From Lactobacillus psittaci DSM 15354 (GTDB lineage Bacteria > Bacillota > Bacilli > Lactobacillales > Lactobacillaceae), in contig NZ_AUEI01000004.1 of NCBI RefSeq assembly GCF_000425905.1, forward strand, positions 248,001 through 312,000: DNA of 64,000 bases, read 5' to 3'. A program made the translations under genes and the position numbers. The notes under the pieces were generated by a model. The model was not told the origin of the DNA, did no database searches, and saw only the letters and a list, made by a program, of their open reading frames with translations. Shown here in pieces: positions 51,496-61,545 of the stretch. Numbering within the stretch: position 1 is the stretch's first letter; each line of letters opens with the position of its first letter.

Positions 51496-53137
51496 AATCA
51501 TTAATGATATGTAATTTTCGTTCAATACTTGCAATCTTTTGCCCTAAAATACTTCTTGCTAAGCCAGTATACAAACTAGCTAAAGCATAAAGTGAAGCTC
51601 CAACAAATACACTAATTCCGACAACTATCATCGCAGGAACTCGACGATCCAAAGGCAAAAATCTTCCTAAAACAAACACCATTACAAAAGTAACAGCAAA
51701 CATCACAATTGAAAAAGTTAAAATACCTAGAAAGCGATGTAAGGTCCGTTTTAAGTTAAAGTGATATTTAACCTTCAAATGTTGTAAAGATAGAATGATA
51801 GTTAAAATAAAGCCAATATTTGTAGCCAATAACGGTCCATTAACCGTAAATGTACGAATCATTGGATATTGAACCAATAATTTTACAATTAAACCTACGA
51901 TTAAATATTTTATTGCCAAGATATTTTCAGATAGTCCTTGTTGAATTGCCATTAAAACAGTGAACAACCCCAACGTAATGGCAGTAAAAGATGATACAAA
52001 TAAAACATTACTACCTAATGGATCATAGCTATAAAACACAGTATAAATTGGTGTACTAATAGCAGCCATTCCAAATGACGCAGGAATCATGACAAACAAG
52101 AATAATTCCAATGTATTCTCTATCTGCTTTTGAATATCCCTTCTATCCCTTCGAGCCTTAGCCCCAGACAATAAAGGAATCGCAGTTACTGCCATCGCGG
52201 TTGAAAGCGAAACAATAATCATGATTAGCTTATTCGCATTTAAGCCAAATAAAGCATAAAGATTTTCAATCTGGTCAAATTGTAAATGAGTAAAACTGGC
52301 CATAAAACGGTGAAAAGTAAATTGATCAACTAATTGGAAGAAGTTAATCCCACAATCAATGATGATAAACGGAATCGATTGTTGAATAATTTCAAATAAT
52401 AAATCATTAGTTGAAACCTCAACTGCGTTATTAGAATCTCTAACTAGTTCATCCATTTCGGCTTTCTGCCGGTAATAATAAAAGCCAAGCAAGGCAATTG
52501 CAAAAACTGCCCCAACTGCAGCAGCTAAATTTGATTGAGTAACTGCTCGCAGATAATTGCGATCTTGCAGTTTCATAATGATATAAGCAGTTAACAACAT
52601 CCAAACTACACGTGCTAGTTGTTCAATAAATTGCGAAATAGCAGATGGCTTCATATCGTTAAAGCCTTGGAAATATCCACGCATAATTGAAAGTGTTGGC
52701 AAAATCAAAATTGCATAAGACAAACTTCTTAAAACCGGAATTTGTCTAGGATCCCCTCCACCCCAAAATGCGAGTTGTGGTGCAAAGAAAAACATTGCCG
52801 CTGCACTAATAATTCCAAAAATTGCCATTAACCCAAGCCCCTTATGAAAAAGTCGCTTGGAAACGCCATATTCATTCAAAGCATTATATTTAGCAATTTG
52901 TTTGGCGACTGCTCCAGGAATCCCTGCTGTAGAAACGATAATAAATAAGCTATAAATATTGTAACTTTGTGCTGTAATAGCGTTAGCTAAGTTCCCATAA
53001 TGTCCCATCCACGCATACCAAGGGATAATATAAATTGCCCCTAGAATCCGCGATAGAATTGACCCAGCTGTCATCCAAGCCGAGCCTTTTAGTAGCTGAG
53101 ATTGTGAATCAGACTGATTATTTCTTCTATTCTTCAT
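51494..53137 (-). CDS. MurJ-like lipid flippase (polysaccharide biosynthesis/MOP family)
   Basis: An integral membrane protein with 14 hydrophobic segments that probably flips lipid II or another lipid-linked precursor. It resembles YtgP/MurJ of Bacillus: LLKGSAWMTAGSILSRILGAIYIIPW at the start (in parts), then GIPGAVAKQIAKYN, RGYFQGFNDMKPSAISQFIEQ and FSYDPLGSNVLF. The open frame begins at a TTG (53155), but the AAAAAGGAAAA ribosome site places the ATG at 53137 as start (547 residues). It lies downstream of leuS on the same strand. Confidence 0.88.
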   Translation of the reverse strand: MKNRRNNQSDSQSQLLKGSAWMTAGSILSRILGAIYIIPWYAWMGHYGNLANAITAQSYNIYSLFIIVSTAGIPGAVAKQIAKYNALNEYGVSKRLFHKGLGLMAIFGIISAAAMFFFAPQLAFWGGGDPRQIPVLRSLSYAILILPTLSIMRGYFQGFNDMKPSAISQFIEQLARVVWMLLTAYIIMKLQDRNYLRAVTQSNLAAAVGAVFAIALLGFYYYRQKAEMDELVRDSNNAVEVSTNDLLFEIIQQSIPFIIIDCGINFFQLVDQFTFHRFMASFTHLQFDQIENLYALFGLNANKLIMIIVSLSTAMAVTAIPLLSGAKARRDRRDIQKQIENTLELFLFVMIPASFGMAAISTPIYTVFYSYDPLGSNVLFVSSFTAITLGLFTVLMAIQQGLSENILAIKYLIVGLIVKLLVQYPMIRTFTVNGPLLATNIGFILTIILSLQHLKVKYHFNLKRTLHRFLGILTFSIVMFAVTFVMVFVLGRFLPLDRRVPAMIVVGISVFVGASLYALASLYTGLARSILGQKIASIERKLHIIND

Positions 53138-53225
53138 ATTTTTCCTTTTTAACAAAAGATATAAATTTATTTTACTAGCTTTAAGTTAAAAGCCAGCTAA
53201 TTATTGTCCTTTTAGGAAAAAATTA

Positions 53226-55640
53226 TTATTTAGCAACGATGTTAACAATCTTGTTTGGAATTACAATAACCTTCTTTACATCCTTACCTTCAAGGAATTT
53301 TTGCACATGGTGATCAGCCATAGCTGCTTTTTCAAGTTCATCTTTAGCTGCATCTTTATTAGCAGTGAACTTACCACGTAACTTACCGTTAACTTGAACC
53401 ATAATTTCAACAGTTGATTCAACTAACTTGGCTGGGTCAAATTTTGGCCATTCAGCGTAAGAAATACTTTCATCATGACCAAATACTTGCCAGATTTCTT
53501 CCATCATGTGAGGAGCAACAGGTGCTAATAACTTAACAAAGCCTTCAGCATATTCCATTGGAATTGTCTTAGCCTTTTGAGCTTCATTTACAAAGACCAT
53601 CATTTGTGAAATAGCAGTGTTAAAGTGCAAGTTTTCAAAGTCTTCAGTAACCTTCTTCACAGTTTGGTTATAAACCTTATCTAAACTGCCATCATTTTCT
53701 TTAACAACCTTGTCACTAACAATTGGATCTAAGTCTAAGTCATTAACAAATAAACGCCATACACGATCTAAGAACTTCTTAGTTGAAGCTGGGCCATTGT
53801 CATCCCAATCAATTGAAGCATCTAATGGACCCATAAACATTTCGTAAGTTCTAAGTGAGTCAGCACCATATTCTTCAATAACTTCATCTGGGTTAACGAC
53901 GTTACCCTTAGACTTGCTCATCTTGTCGTGATCTTTCAAGATTAAACCTTGGTTGTATAACTTTTGGAATGGTTCCTTGGTTGGAACAACACCCAAGTCG
54001 TAAAGAACTTTGTGCCAGAATCTTGCGTAAAGTAAGTGACGAACGGCGTGTTCTGCACCACCAATGTACAAGTCAACTGGTAACCACTTCTTAAATAATT
54101 CATAGTCACCTAACTTTTCATTGTTGTGTGGATCGACATAACGTAAGTAGTACCATGAAGAACCAGCCCAATTAGGCATAGTGTTAGTTTCACGCTTACC
54201 TTTACGGCCATTTTCATCAACTACGTTAACCCAATCAGTTAAGTTAGCAAGTGGACTTTCTGGAGTACCACTTGGCTTGATATCTGTTGCATGTGGTAAA
54301 ACAAGTGGCAATTCATCTTCAGGGACTAAAGTAGTTTCGCCATCTTCCCAGTGAATTACTGGAATTGGTTCACCCCAGTATCTTTGACGACTGAAGTCCC
54401 AGTCGCGAAGCTTGTAGTTAACCTTAGCTTCACCAAGATTATGTTCTTCAAGGTAAGCAATAATCTTCTTCTTAGCATCAGCAATGTTTAAACCATCTAA
54501 GATATCACTATTTACGTGAACACCATCATCTACAAAGGCTTCCTTATCTAAGTCGCCACCTTCAATTACCCGCTTCATTGGTAAATCATGCTTTTTAGCA
54601 AATTCGTAGTCTCTTTGATCATGAGCTGGAACTGCCATGACAGCACCAGTACCATAACTTGCTAAAACATAGTCACCAATCCAAACTGGAACTTCTTCAC
54701 CATTAACAGGGTTAATTGCAAAGGCACCAGTAAAGACACCACTCTTATCTTTATTCAAATCTGTTCTTTCAAGGTCAGACTTAGACTCAACTTCCTTAAT
54801 ATAAGCTTCAACAGCAGCCTTTTGTTCAGGTGTGGTAATTTCCTTAACAAGTGGATTTTCTGGAGCTAAAACAGTGTAGCAAACACCATATAAGGTGTCT
54901 GGACGAGTAGTATATACTTCAAAACTCTTGTCGCTATCTTTAATCTTAAAACGAACTTGAGCACCTTCAGAACGACCAATCCAGTTTCTTTGCATTTCCT
55001 TAACTGGTTCTGGCCAATCTAAGTCATCTAAGTCTTCCAAAAGACGATCAGCATAAGCCGTCATCTTAAGCATCCATTGACGCATATTCCGGCGGTAAAC
55101 AGGGTAGCCACCACGTTCAGTCTTACCATCAACGATTTCTTCGTTAGCAACAACAGTTCCTAAATCTGGTGACCAGTTAACTGGAACTTCTGCTTCATAG
55201 GCAAGTCCCATCTTGTACATTTGTTCAAAGACCCATTGAGTCCACTTGTAAAAGTTAGGATCACTAGTTCTAACTTCACGGTCCCAATCATAAGAAAAGC
55301 CCAACATGTTAAGTTGCTTTTTAAAGTTAGCAATGTTTTCATCAGTTACGACAGCTGGATCTTGACCAGTCTTTAAAGCGTATTGTTCAGTTGGCAAGCC
55401 AAATGCATCCCAACCCATTGGGTGAAGCACATTATAGCCTTGTGCACGCTTCATTCTAGAAACAATATCAGTTGCAGTATAACCTTCTGGGTGACCTACG
55501 TGAAGCCCTTTACCAGATGGGAATGGGAACATATCCAAAGCATAGTAATTCTTCTTCTTTGGATCTGTGCCAGTTTTAAAAGTATTGTGTTCTGCCCAAT
55601 ACTTTTGCCACTTCTTTTCAACTACTTTGTGGTTATACAT
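53226..55640 (-). CDS. leuS: Leucyl-tRNA synthetase
   Basis: Charges tRNA-Leu with leucine and edits mischarged products. The HIGH motif is in [17 protein letters not shown], the CP1 editing domain has [12 protein letters not shown], and [10 protein letters not shown] is the second catalytic motif. The C-terminal anticodon and tail domains are present ([11 protein letters not shown]). The length of 804 residues is normal. AGGAGG precedes the ATG. A T-box leader ends 16 bases upstream. Confidence 0.98.
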   Translation of the reverse strand: MYNHKVVEKKWQKYWAEHNTFKTGTDPKKKNYYALDMFPFPSGKGLHVGHPEGYTATDIVSRMKRAQGYNVLHPMGWDAFGLPTEQYALKTGQDPAVVTDENIANFKKQLNMLGFSYDWDREVRTSDPNFYKWTQWVFEQMYKMGLAYEAEVPVNWSPDLGTVVANEEIVDGKTERGGYPVYRRNMRQWMLKMTAYADRLLEDLDDLDWPEPVKEMQRNWIGRSEGAQVRFKIKDSDKSFEVYTTRPDTLYGVCYTVLAPENPLVKEITTPEQKAAVEAYIKEVESKSDLERTDLNKDKSGVFTGAFAINPVNGEEVPVWIGDYVLASYGTGAVMAVPAHDQRDYEFAKKHDLPMKRVIEGGDLDKEAFVDDGVHVNSDILDGLNIADAKKKIIAYLEEHNLGEAKVNYKLRDWDFSRQRYWGEPIPVIHWEDGETTLVPEDELPLVLPHATDIKPSGTPESPLANLTDWVNVVDENGRKGKRETNTMPNWAGSSWYYLRYVDPHNNEKLGDYELFKKWLPVDLYIGGAEHAVRHLLYARFWHKVLYDLGVVPTKEPFQKLYNQGLILKDHDKMSKSKGNVVNPDEVIEEYGADSLRTYEMFMGPLDASIDWDDNGPASTKKFLDRVWRLFVNDLDLDPIVSDKVVKENDGSLDKVYNQTVKKVTEDFENLHFNTAISQMMVFVNEAQKAKTIPMEYAEGFVKLLAPVAPHMMEEIWQVFGHDESISYAEWPKFDPAKLVESTVEIMVQVNGKLRGKFTANKDAAKDELEKAAMADHHVQKFLEGKDVKKVIVIPNKIVNIVAK

Positions 55641-55655
55641 ATTTATCCTCCTAAT

Positions 55656-55862
55656 AAAAAAGTCCTATGAAAAAATCATAGGACGAAAATTCGCGGTACC
55701 ACCTAAGTTCCATGCACTGGCATGACACTCAATAGTATCTTAAAGCGATACTAAACTCTGGGCGAATAAAAAGGCGAGTTCAAAGCGCTACTTAAAGTCT
55801 TGCACCAACCGACTCTTCTCTAAATAAGTAACTAACTTTTACTACTCCTTACCCTTTACTGT
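55656..55862 (-). ncRNA. T-box riboswitch upstream of leuS
   Basis: The T-box core AGGTGGTACCGCG is followed by the terminator GTCCTATGA/TCATAGGAC and TTTTTT (55684-55656). Stem I has AGTAGTA on its 5' side. The specifier loop on the 3' side reads GAACTCG, giving CUC (55778-55776), a leucine codon. A TATAAT box on the minus strand (55881-55876) is the likely -10 of this leader. Confidence 0.95.
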
Positions 55863-55923
55863 TTTATTGACAATAATTATAATTTACCACATAAGACTAA
55901 ATTATACAAAGGTGAATATCTAA

Positions 55924-56571
55924 ATGAATGAAAATGAAAATCGTTTTACCTACCTTGTGGGGGCAACTTTAATTTTTACTTGTTTATATGTATTTTGGGT
56001 ACACAGTGTTGTTAAGAGTCTAAGTTTTATTCACAGTTTTGATAACAGCTTAATTAACTTAATTACCAACAGTAATCAAACTGAACTCTTCATCCTCAAG
56101 CATTTAACTGTCCTAGCTAATACCTCGATGGTTGTAATCTATACCATCATCTTAGTTCTACTATTACTTTGGCGTAAACATTATGACTTGGCTAAATTCG
56201 CTGTTTTTGTCATGGCACTAGCTAACGGTAACAACTGGTTAATTAAACACTTAGTCATGCGTCACCGTCCTAGTGTACACCACTTAGTAAAGGCAACTGG
56301 CTACTCTTTCCCATCTGGCCACTCAGCAGGCAGCATGTCACTTTGCTTAGTACTTTTTATTGTTGTTTTAGTATTAATGAAAAAAGGCAAGCTCAAGAAC
56401 TTCTTACTTATCTGCTTACCAATTATTCCATTAATCATTGGTATGAGCCGAATCTATGTCAGAGTTCATTATCCAAGTGATGTATTGGGTGGATTCATTG
56501 AAGCAATAACATTTTTCTTGTTAGGTTTATTAATTTTTCAAAGTAAGCTATTTAAAACTAATAATAAATAA
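55924..56571 (+). CDS. PAP2-family phosphatase
   Basis: A membrane lipid phosphatase of the PAP2 family, possibly acting on undecaprenyl diphosphate or phosphatidylglycerol phosphate. About six hydrophobic segments are seen. The three active-site motifs are KHLVMRHRPS, SFPSGHSAGSM and SRIYVRVHYPSDVLGG. The length of 215 residues is typical. AAGGTGAATATCTAA precedes the ATG. It is transcribed away from the leuS leader and ends at a bidirectional terminator. Confidence 0.92.
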   Translation: MNENENRFTYLVGATLIFTCLYVFWVHSVVKSLSFIHSFDNSLINLITNSNQTELFILKHLTVLANTSMVVIYTIILVLLLLWRKHYDLAKFAVFVMALANGNNWLIKHLVMRHRPSVHHLVKATGYSFPSGHSAGSMSLCLVLFIVVLVLMKKGKLKNFLLICLPIIPLIIGMSRIYVRVHYPSDVLGGFIEAITFFLLGLLIFQSKLFKTNNK

Positions 56572-56576
56572 CCACC

Positions 56577-56611
56577 AAAAAAGGCTACCGGAAAAATCCG
56601 ATAGCCTTTTT
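56577..56611. terminator. Bidirectional terminator between PAP2 and ndh
   Basis: GGCTACCGGA pairs with TCCGATAGCC except for one mismatch. A and T runs flank it on both sides. Confidence 0.85.
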
Positions 56612-56623
56612 GCTTAGTTAATT

Positions 56624-57835
56624 TTAGTGATACAAGTCAAATCTACCAACTGAGAAGGTTTCTTTTAAGCCACCAGTTTCCATCAAAGACTTATCAATAA
56701 TAATCTTCTTCAACGCAGATGCTAAGTAGCCCTTATAGCCAACCCCCAGTGCCTTACCTGCAGCTTGGGTTTCACCAATCGCAACCACAACACCCAAGTC
56801 ATGATATTCATACTTAGCTGGACGAGCTTGTTGATTTACTCGGCTTTGAATATCTTTGGCTGCATAATTAGCCATTGAAAGGGCCATTTGTGCGGTGTTA
56901 GGCCATGGCCACTTCTTACCAGGTACCATTACACTTGATACATCCCCTAAAACGTAAATATCATCACTTTCAGGAGCAGTTAAATGATCAGTAACCATTA
57001 CCCGGCCACGACGATTCTTAAACCATGACTTGTCAATCACAGGACTACCACTAAAGCCTGTCATCCAAATTCTGATTCCAGCTTTAATTTCTTTAGCTTG
57101 ATCATCATCTTTCATCTTGTAAATAACTGAGTCGTTGGTTACTTCTTGGACAAATGCTGGCTTAATAATTTCAATCTTGTTCTTATCAAGTAAGCCTAAA
57201 GCGTAATCTAATAGCTTACCTTGGAACATTGGTAAAAGACGTGGTGAAGCATCAATCATCTGAATTCGAATCTCTTCTGGTTTAGCTTCAGCCATTTTGG
57301 CAAGACGGGGTCTTGCTTCAGCTAAAGCCCCAGCAAGTTCAATTGCTTGGAAGCCTGCGCCACAAATGACAATTGATAAATGCTTACTATCGCGGTCTTG
57401 CTTGTAGGCCTTCATTTCAGCATAGATGTGGTCACGAATTGCTTCTGCTTCTTTGACATTGCTCATTGGCAAGGCATTTTCTTTTACCCCACTAACTCCC
57501 ATATCACTTAAGACAAAACCTAAACCTAAAACACAGTAGTCATAAGCAATAGCACCATGATTCTTTAAATCAACAGTCTTTTCATGAATGTTAACTTTTT
57601 CAACTTCATCAACAATTAAGTCTGTCATCTTAGGATTTAAGACATCAGCTAATTCATAAGACATGCGAGTATAAGGATAGGCTCCTGAAGCAACTTCATA
57701 AAGTCGCATAGTTTCGTAGTGATAAGGATTTCTATCTACTAAGGTAATGTGAACTTCATTCTTTAACTTTTTTTGTAAAGCGACAACAGTCTTCAAACCT
57801 GCGTAACCTGCGCCCAAAACTACAATATTTTTCAT
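56624..57835 (-). CDS. ndh: Type II NADH dehydrogenase
   Basis: A membrane-associated flavoprotein that moves electrons from NADH to quinone without proton pumping. The FAD site is VVLGAGYAGLKTV, the NADH site is VICGAGFQAIELAGALAE, and the second FAD contact is IYVLGDVSSV, followed by KWPWPNTAQMALSMA. The length of 403 residues is normal. It lies 18 bp downstream of the menA-type gene in the same direction. It should feed electrons into the quinone pool used by the cytochrome bd oxidase encoded nearby. Confidence 0.94.
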   Translation of the reverse strand: MKNIVVLGAGYAGLKTVVALQKKLKNEVHITLVDRNPYHYETMRLYEVASGAYPYTRMSYELADVLNPKMTDLIVDEVEKVNIHEKTVDLKNHGAIAYDYCVLGLGFVLSDMGVSGVKENALPMSNVKEAEAIRDHIYAEMKAYKQDRDSKHLSIVICGAGFQAIELAGALAEARPRLAKMAEAKPEEIRIQMIDASPRLLPMFQGKLLDYALGLLDKNKIEIIKPAFVQEVTNDSVIYKMKDDDQAKEIKAGIRIWMTGFSGSPVIDKSWFKNRRGRVMVTDHLTAPESDDIYVLGDVSSVMVPGKKWPWPNTAQMALSMANYAAKDIQSRVNQQARPAKYEYHDLGVVVAIGETQAAGKALGVGYKGYLASALKKIIIDKSLMETGGLKETFSVGRFDLYH

Positions 57836-57853
57836 AGATACTCCTCTTTTCTA

Positions 57854-58753
57854 TTAAATTAATGCTCCGATTAAATAAGTAAGTGCATAAATCAGCGAAC
57901 CCATCAAGAGAATCTTAACTGCACAGATAAAAGTCTTAGTTTTTACCTGCTCAGCTAAAAAGATGTGAGTTTGCTTATAAATAATTGGCGCAATTAAAAT
58001 TGTTAACATTACTGTCATTGGTGCTAGCTTAAGCCAAGGCAAAATAAGCACTACCAGTAAAGCCAAAATATTCTTAATAACAAAAAATTTCAATGCCCAC
58101 TTCTTACCAATAAAGTGAATGATAGTCTTGCGGTGATTATCTTCATCTTCTTGTGCATCGCAAATATTGTTAGCCAGCATTAAATTAGATATCCACAATT
58201 CATCTGGTAAAGCTAGTAAAAATATCTTTGCTAAGGTTAACAGACTCCAATTAAAAACTTGGTAGCTATTCAAGTAGACACTTAACAAAACAATCATAAA
58301 GCCCATAGTAAAGCCTGAAGCAAGTTCTCCAAATGGCAAACTGGAAATCGGTAGTGGCCCTGATGAATAAGCGTAACCTATAAAGAAGCAAAATACTCCC
58401 ATCCATAAAACAGCCAATCCTGCTTTATAAACTAACCATAGACCAATTAGCGCAGAAATTACAGTAAAAACTATAATTAAATTACGTACTAATTTCGGTG
58501 AGATATTTTCTCTACCAATGATATTAGTTTTTTGTTGGTAAACCTGACTATCTGCGTGATAATAGTCATTGTAGTTATCAAGCATATCAACCACCATGTT
58601 AAACATAAACATAGCGACAAAAAAGGCAATTGACACTAACCAATTTATAGAATGATAATAATAAATGCTATAAGAAAGACCTAAGATAAAAGGTAACACA
58701 CTAGCAGATTTAGCTTTTATTTCTACTAGTTCTAAAAAAGTCGCAACTGACAT
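57854..58753 (-). CDS. menA: UbiA-family prenyltransferase, MenA-like
   Basis: Attaches a polyprenyl tail to 1,4-dihydroxy-2-naphthoate to form demethylmenaquinone. It has eight or nine hydrophobic segments. The first acidic motif is DMLDNYNDYYHAD and the second NICDAQEDEDNHRKT. The frame opens at GTG 58783, but AGAGGAAG lies in front of the ATG at 58753, whose product begins MSVATFLELVEIK as in other MenA proteins (about 299 residues). It is divergent from the polyprenyl diphosphate synthase gene by a short gap, so tail and attachment enzymes sit side by side. Confidence 0.88.
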   Translation of the reverse strand: MSVATFLELVEIKAKSASVLPFILGLSYSIYYYHSINWLVSIAFFVAMFMFNMVVDMLDNYNDYYHADSQVYQQKTNIIGRENISPKLVRNLIIVFTVISALIGLWLVYKAGLAVLWMGVFCFFIGYAYSSGPLPISSLPFGELASGFTMGFMIVLLSVYLNSYQVFNWSLLTLAKIFLLALPDELWISNLMLANNICDAQEDEDNHRKTIIHFIGKKWALKFFVIKNILALLVVLILPWLKLAPMTVMLTILIAPIIYKQTHIFLAEQVKTKTFICAVKILLMGSLIYALTYLIGALI

Positions 58754-58826
58754 CAAGCCACTTCCTCTCATTTTTGATGCCACTTATATTATTGATTTTT
58801 TATTTAAAATAGTTAAGGAATAATTT

Positions 58827-59804
58827 ATGAATAATTCAAAACCTTGGAAAAAATATCCATTAATCGCCAGTGAATTAGCCCAAGTAAATGAGCTTCTCAA
58901 GCAAACAATGCATGCGCCGAATAAAGACTTAGAATCAGCATTGAAAGAAATGGCTGATAATGGTGGTAAATATCTTCGTCCAAGTCTGGTACTTTTAGCA
59001 GCTCATGCTGTTGGTAAACCCAATAAGCAAATTATTCAGATTGCTACTGCAATTGAAACTTTACATATGGCAACTTTAATCCACGATGATATCATTGATG
59101 ATTCTGATAAAAGACGTGGTAAACCCAGTATTCAGTTTGCTTTTGGCAAAGATGTTGCTGTTTATGCTGGAGATTTACTTTTTACCAATTTCTTTGATTT
59201 GATGTTGAATGTAAATGAACCTAAATACCTGCAACTTAATGCTCATACCATGCGCCAAATTTTAAATGGAGAACTTGGGCAAATGAACCAGCGCTTTAAC
59301 CTTGAGCAAACATTCGACGATTACCTAGCTGATATTAAAGGGAAAACCGCTGCCCTCTTTCGCCTAGCAGCAGAGCAAGGAGCTCACTTTGCTGGCGGAA
59401 ATCTAGAGCAAACGCAAATTTTAGCTAATTTTGCGGAAAACTTAGGAATTGCCTTTCAAATCATCGATGATATCTTAGATTATCGTGGTAGCAGTCAATT
59501 AAATAAACCAATGCTTGAAGACTTACCCACAGGTGTTTATTCTCTGCCACTCTTACTTGCCTTAAAACATCCTGACTTAAAGGTACAATTATTGCCACTT
59601 TTAAATAAGAAAACTGCGATGAATGTTAAAGATATTAAGCAAATTCAAGCAATTGTTATTGACAGTGGCGCAATTAATGAAAGTAAACGACTAGCCCAAA
59701 GCTATGCCCAAAAAGGCATTGCTGAACTAACAAAATTAACGCCCAATCCTGCTGTGGAAATTTTAGAAAAAATGACAAAAGAACTTTTGCAAAGAACTTT
59801 TTAG
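58827..59804 (+). CDS. Polyprenyl diphosphate synthase (quinone side chain)
   Basis: A trans-prenyltransferase that lengthens farnesyl diphosphate with isopentenyl units. The two aspartate-rich motifs are LIHDDIIDDSDKRRGKPS and FQIIDDILDYRG. GGKYLRPSLVL and GKTAALFRLA are also typical. The length of 325 residues and context suggest a HepT/IspB-like enzyme making the menaquinone tail. It is divergent from menA. A hairpin spanning its stop codon ends it, close to the convergent cydC end. Confidence 0.9.
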   Translation: MNNSKPWKKYPLIASELAQVNELLKQTMHAPNKDLESALKEMADNGGKYLRPSLVLLAAHAVGKPNKQIIQIATAIETLHMATLIHDDIIDDSDKRRGKPSIQFAFGKDVAVYAGDLLFTNFFDLMLNVNEPKYLQLNAHTMRQILNGELGQMNQRFNLEQTFDDYLADIKGKTAALFRLAAEQGAHFAGGNLEQTQILANFAENLGIAFQIIDDILDYRGSSQLNKPMLEDLPTGVYSLPLLLALKHPDLKVQLLPLLNKKTAMNVKDIKQIQAIVIDSGAINESKRLAQSYAQKGIAELTKLTPNPAVEILEKMTKELLQRTF

Positions 59805-59833
59805 CTGATCAAAGACCTTGGTCAGCTTTTTTT
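59802..59833 (+). terminator. Terminator of the polyprenyl synthase gene
   Basis: AGCTGA and TCAGCT form the outer stem, with further partial pairing inside, followed by TTTTTTT. It overlaps the last codons of cydC on the other strand. Confidence 0.65.
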
Positions 59834-61545
59834 AGTTCTCTAAAGCGACTACTATTTTCCCATAATTCATTTGGACTACCTTGCATGACAATTTGGCCAT
59901 GCTCAATAAACAAAACTTGGTCCATCTTGTCGATTCCCTGCAAATGGTGCGTTATCCAAATTAAAGTTTTTCCAGCTAATTGCTGATTAAAAGTGTCAAT
60001 AACAGCTTGTTCAGTAACTGGATCCAAACCTACCGTTGGCTCATCTAGTAAAACAATTGGGGCATCTTGCAGTAAGATTCTAGCTAAGGCTAAACGATGA
60101 CGTTCACCACCAGAAAAACGCAAACCGGCTTCATCTACTTTGGTATCTAATTGTTGTGGTAATTTTTTCACCATTTCAAGTAAGCCAACTCTAGCTAAAG
60201 CATCCCAAATTTGCTCATCACTTGCTGCTTCATTACCTAAGCGCAAGTTGTTAGCAATTGTGGTATTAAACAGATAAGGTTTTTGGTTAATCACACTAAA
60301 GTAATTAGCAATTTGATCACCAAATTTGGCAGTTGGAATGCCGTTCAAGGTAATACTTCCTTGACTAGGCACGCGGTCCCCGCGCAATAAGCTAGCAAGG
60401 GTACTTTTACCTGCTCCACTTTGGCCTAGAATTGCGACTTTTTCACCAGCTGATATCTTCAAATTAATCCCGCTTAAAACTTCTTTATCAGTCTTAGGAT
60501 AAGTATAATGAACATTCTTTAAAAGTAAGTTATATGGAGCTTTAATTTGAATTTCTTCGTTATTAGTAATTTTTTCTGTTTTTAAATTGTTTAGTCGTCT
60601 TAATGATTTTTCATAGACATTGGTCTCTTGTCCTGCAGCTGGTAAGCCAGCAATTGCTTCGTTTAATGGGAAGACTGCTAATACAAAAGCTGCAATCCAG
60701 TTAGTAGCATGAGCAAATTTACCAGCACCCCAAATAATTAAGCTAACAATAACTAACAAGTAAAACATTTGAACTATAAAATTCCGTTTACGTTCAAAAT
60801 TCTTTATTTGGTGTTGAACTTCAACCATTTTATCTTGATTATCAACGTGGAGTTTTAAAAATTCTTGGCTGCGTCCTGAAAGAACCCAATCACTAACTCC
60901 CATCACATTATCAGTTAAGTCGACATAGAGTCGATCACGTGCCTCTTTTTCAAAGCTTTGCCTAGTGCCATTAACAATAATTGACCAAATAGGAATAGCA
61001 AAAATCATAATGCCGAAAACAAGGAGCATCCATAAACCCATTAATGGTGTTAAAAAGCCGACTGCAACTACAATAATTGCATACAAGCCCCAGGCAACAA
61101 ACATCGGAAAAATAGACCGCAAATATAGATTTTGAATGTGACTAACATCATCTGAAAGAAGCCCTAAAATATCACCTAGCTGATATTTACTATTAAACTT
61201 AGTTGCATCTACTTCTAAGGCATCATAAAGGTTCTGTCTAAACTTCGAAGTCATCTTAAAGACCCAGTTATGACTCGTCAGTCTTTCTAAATATTGCAAG
61301 GCTGGTCTACCAATTCCGAAGGCTCTAGTTAAAACAATCGGCACATAAACCAGCAAAATATTTTCCGGCTTGGTGGCAGACTTACTAATTAAAAAGCCCG
61401 CACAAAACATTAATCCTGCTGCACAAACAAAGGTTAAGATACCTAATGAAATTGCAAGGACTAATGTTTTTTTGTATCGCTTCAAAAAAGGCTTAACCCA
61501 TCGGTCCTCTTTAAGCGCTTGAATAATTGGAATTTTGTTAAACAT
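59809..61545 (-). CDS. cydC: CydDC thiol exporter subunit CydC
   Basis: Half of the heterodimeric ABC exporter that sends glutathione or cysteine outside and is needed for cytochrome bd assembly. The N-terminal membrane domain has six segments. The ATPase has Walker A LGQSGAGKST, signature RFSGGERHRL, Walker B IVLLDEPTVGLD and H-loop ITHHL. The length is 578 residues. Its start overlaps cydD by 8 bp, so they are coupled. Confidence 0.92.
   Translation of the reverse strand: MFNKIPIIQALKEDRWVKPFLKRYKKTLVLAISLGILTFVCAAGLMFCAGFLISKSATKPENILLVYVPIVLTRAFGIGRPALQYLERLTSHNWVFKMTSKFRQNLYDALEVDATKFNSKYQLGDILGLLSDDVSHIQNLYLRSIFPMFVAWGLYAIIVVAVGFLTPLMGLWMLLVFGIMIFAIPIWSIIVNGTRQSFEKEARDRLYVDLTDNVMGVSDWVLSGRSQEFLKLHVDNQDKMVEVQHQIKNFERKRNFIVQMFYLLVIVSLIIWGAGKFAHATNWIAAFVLAVFPLNEAIAGLPAAGQETNVYEKSLRRLNNLKTEKITNNEEIQIKAPYNLLLKNVHYTYPKTDKEVLSGINLKISAGEKVAILGQSGAGKSTLASLLRGDRVPSQGSITLNGIPTAKFGDQIANYFSVINQKPYLFNTTIANNLRLGNEAASDEQIWDALARVGLLEMVKKLPQQLDTKVDEAGLRFSGGERHRLALARILLQDAPIVLLDEPTVGLDPVTEQAVIDTFNQQLAGKTLIWITHHLQGIDKMDQVLFIEHGQIVMQGSPNELWENSSRFRELKKADQGL

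Noticed and set aside
58754-58826. Rex-type redox operator between menA and the polyprenyl synthase
   Set aside because: No TTGTGAA/TTCACAA-like inverted repeat is present.
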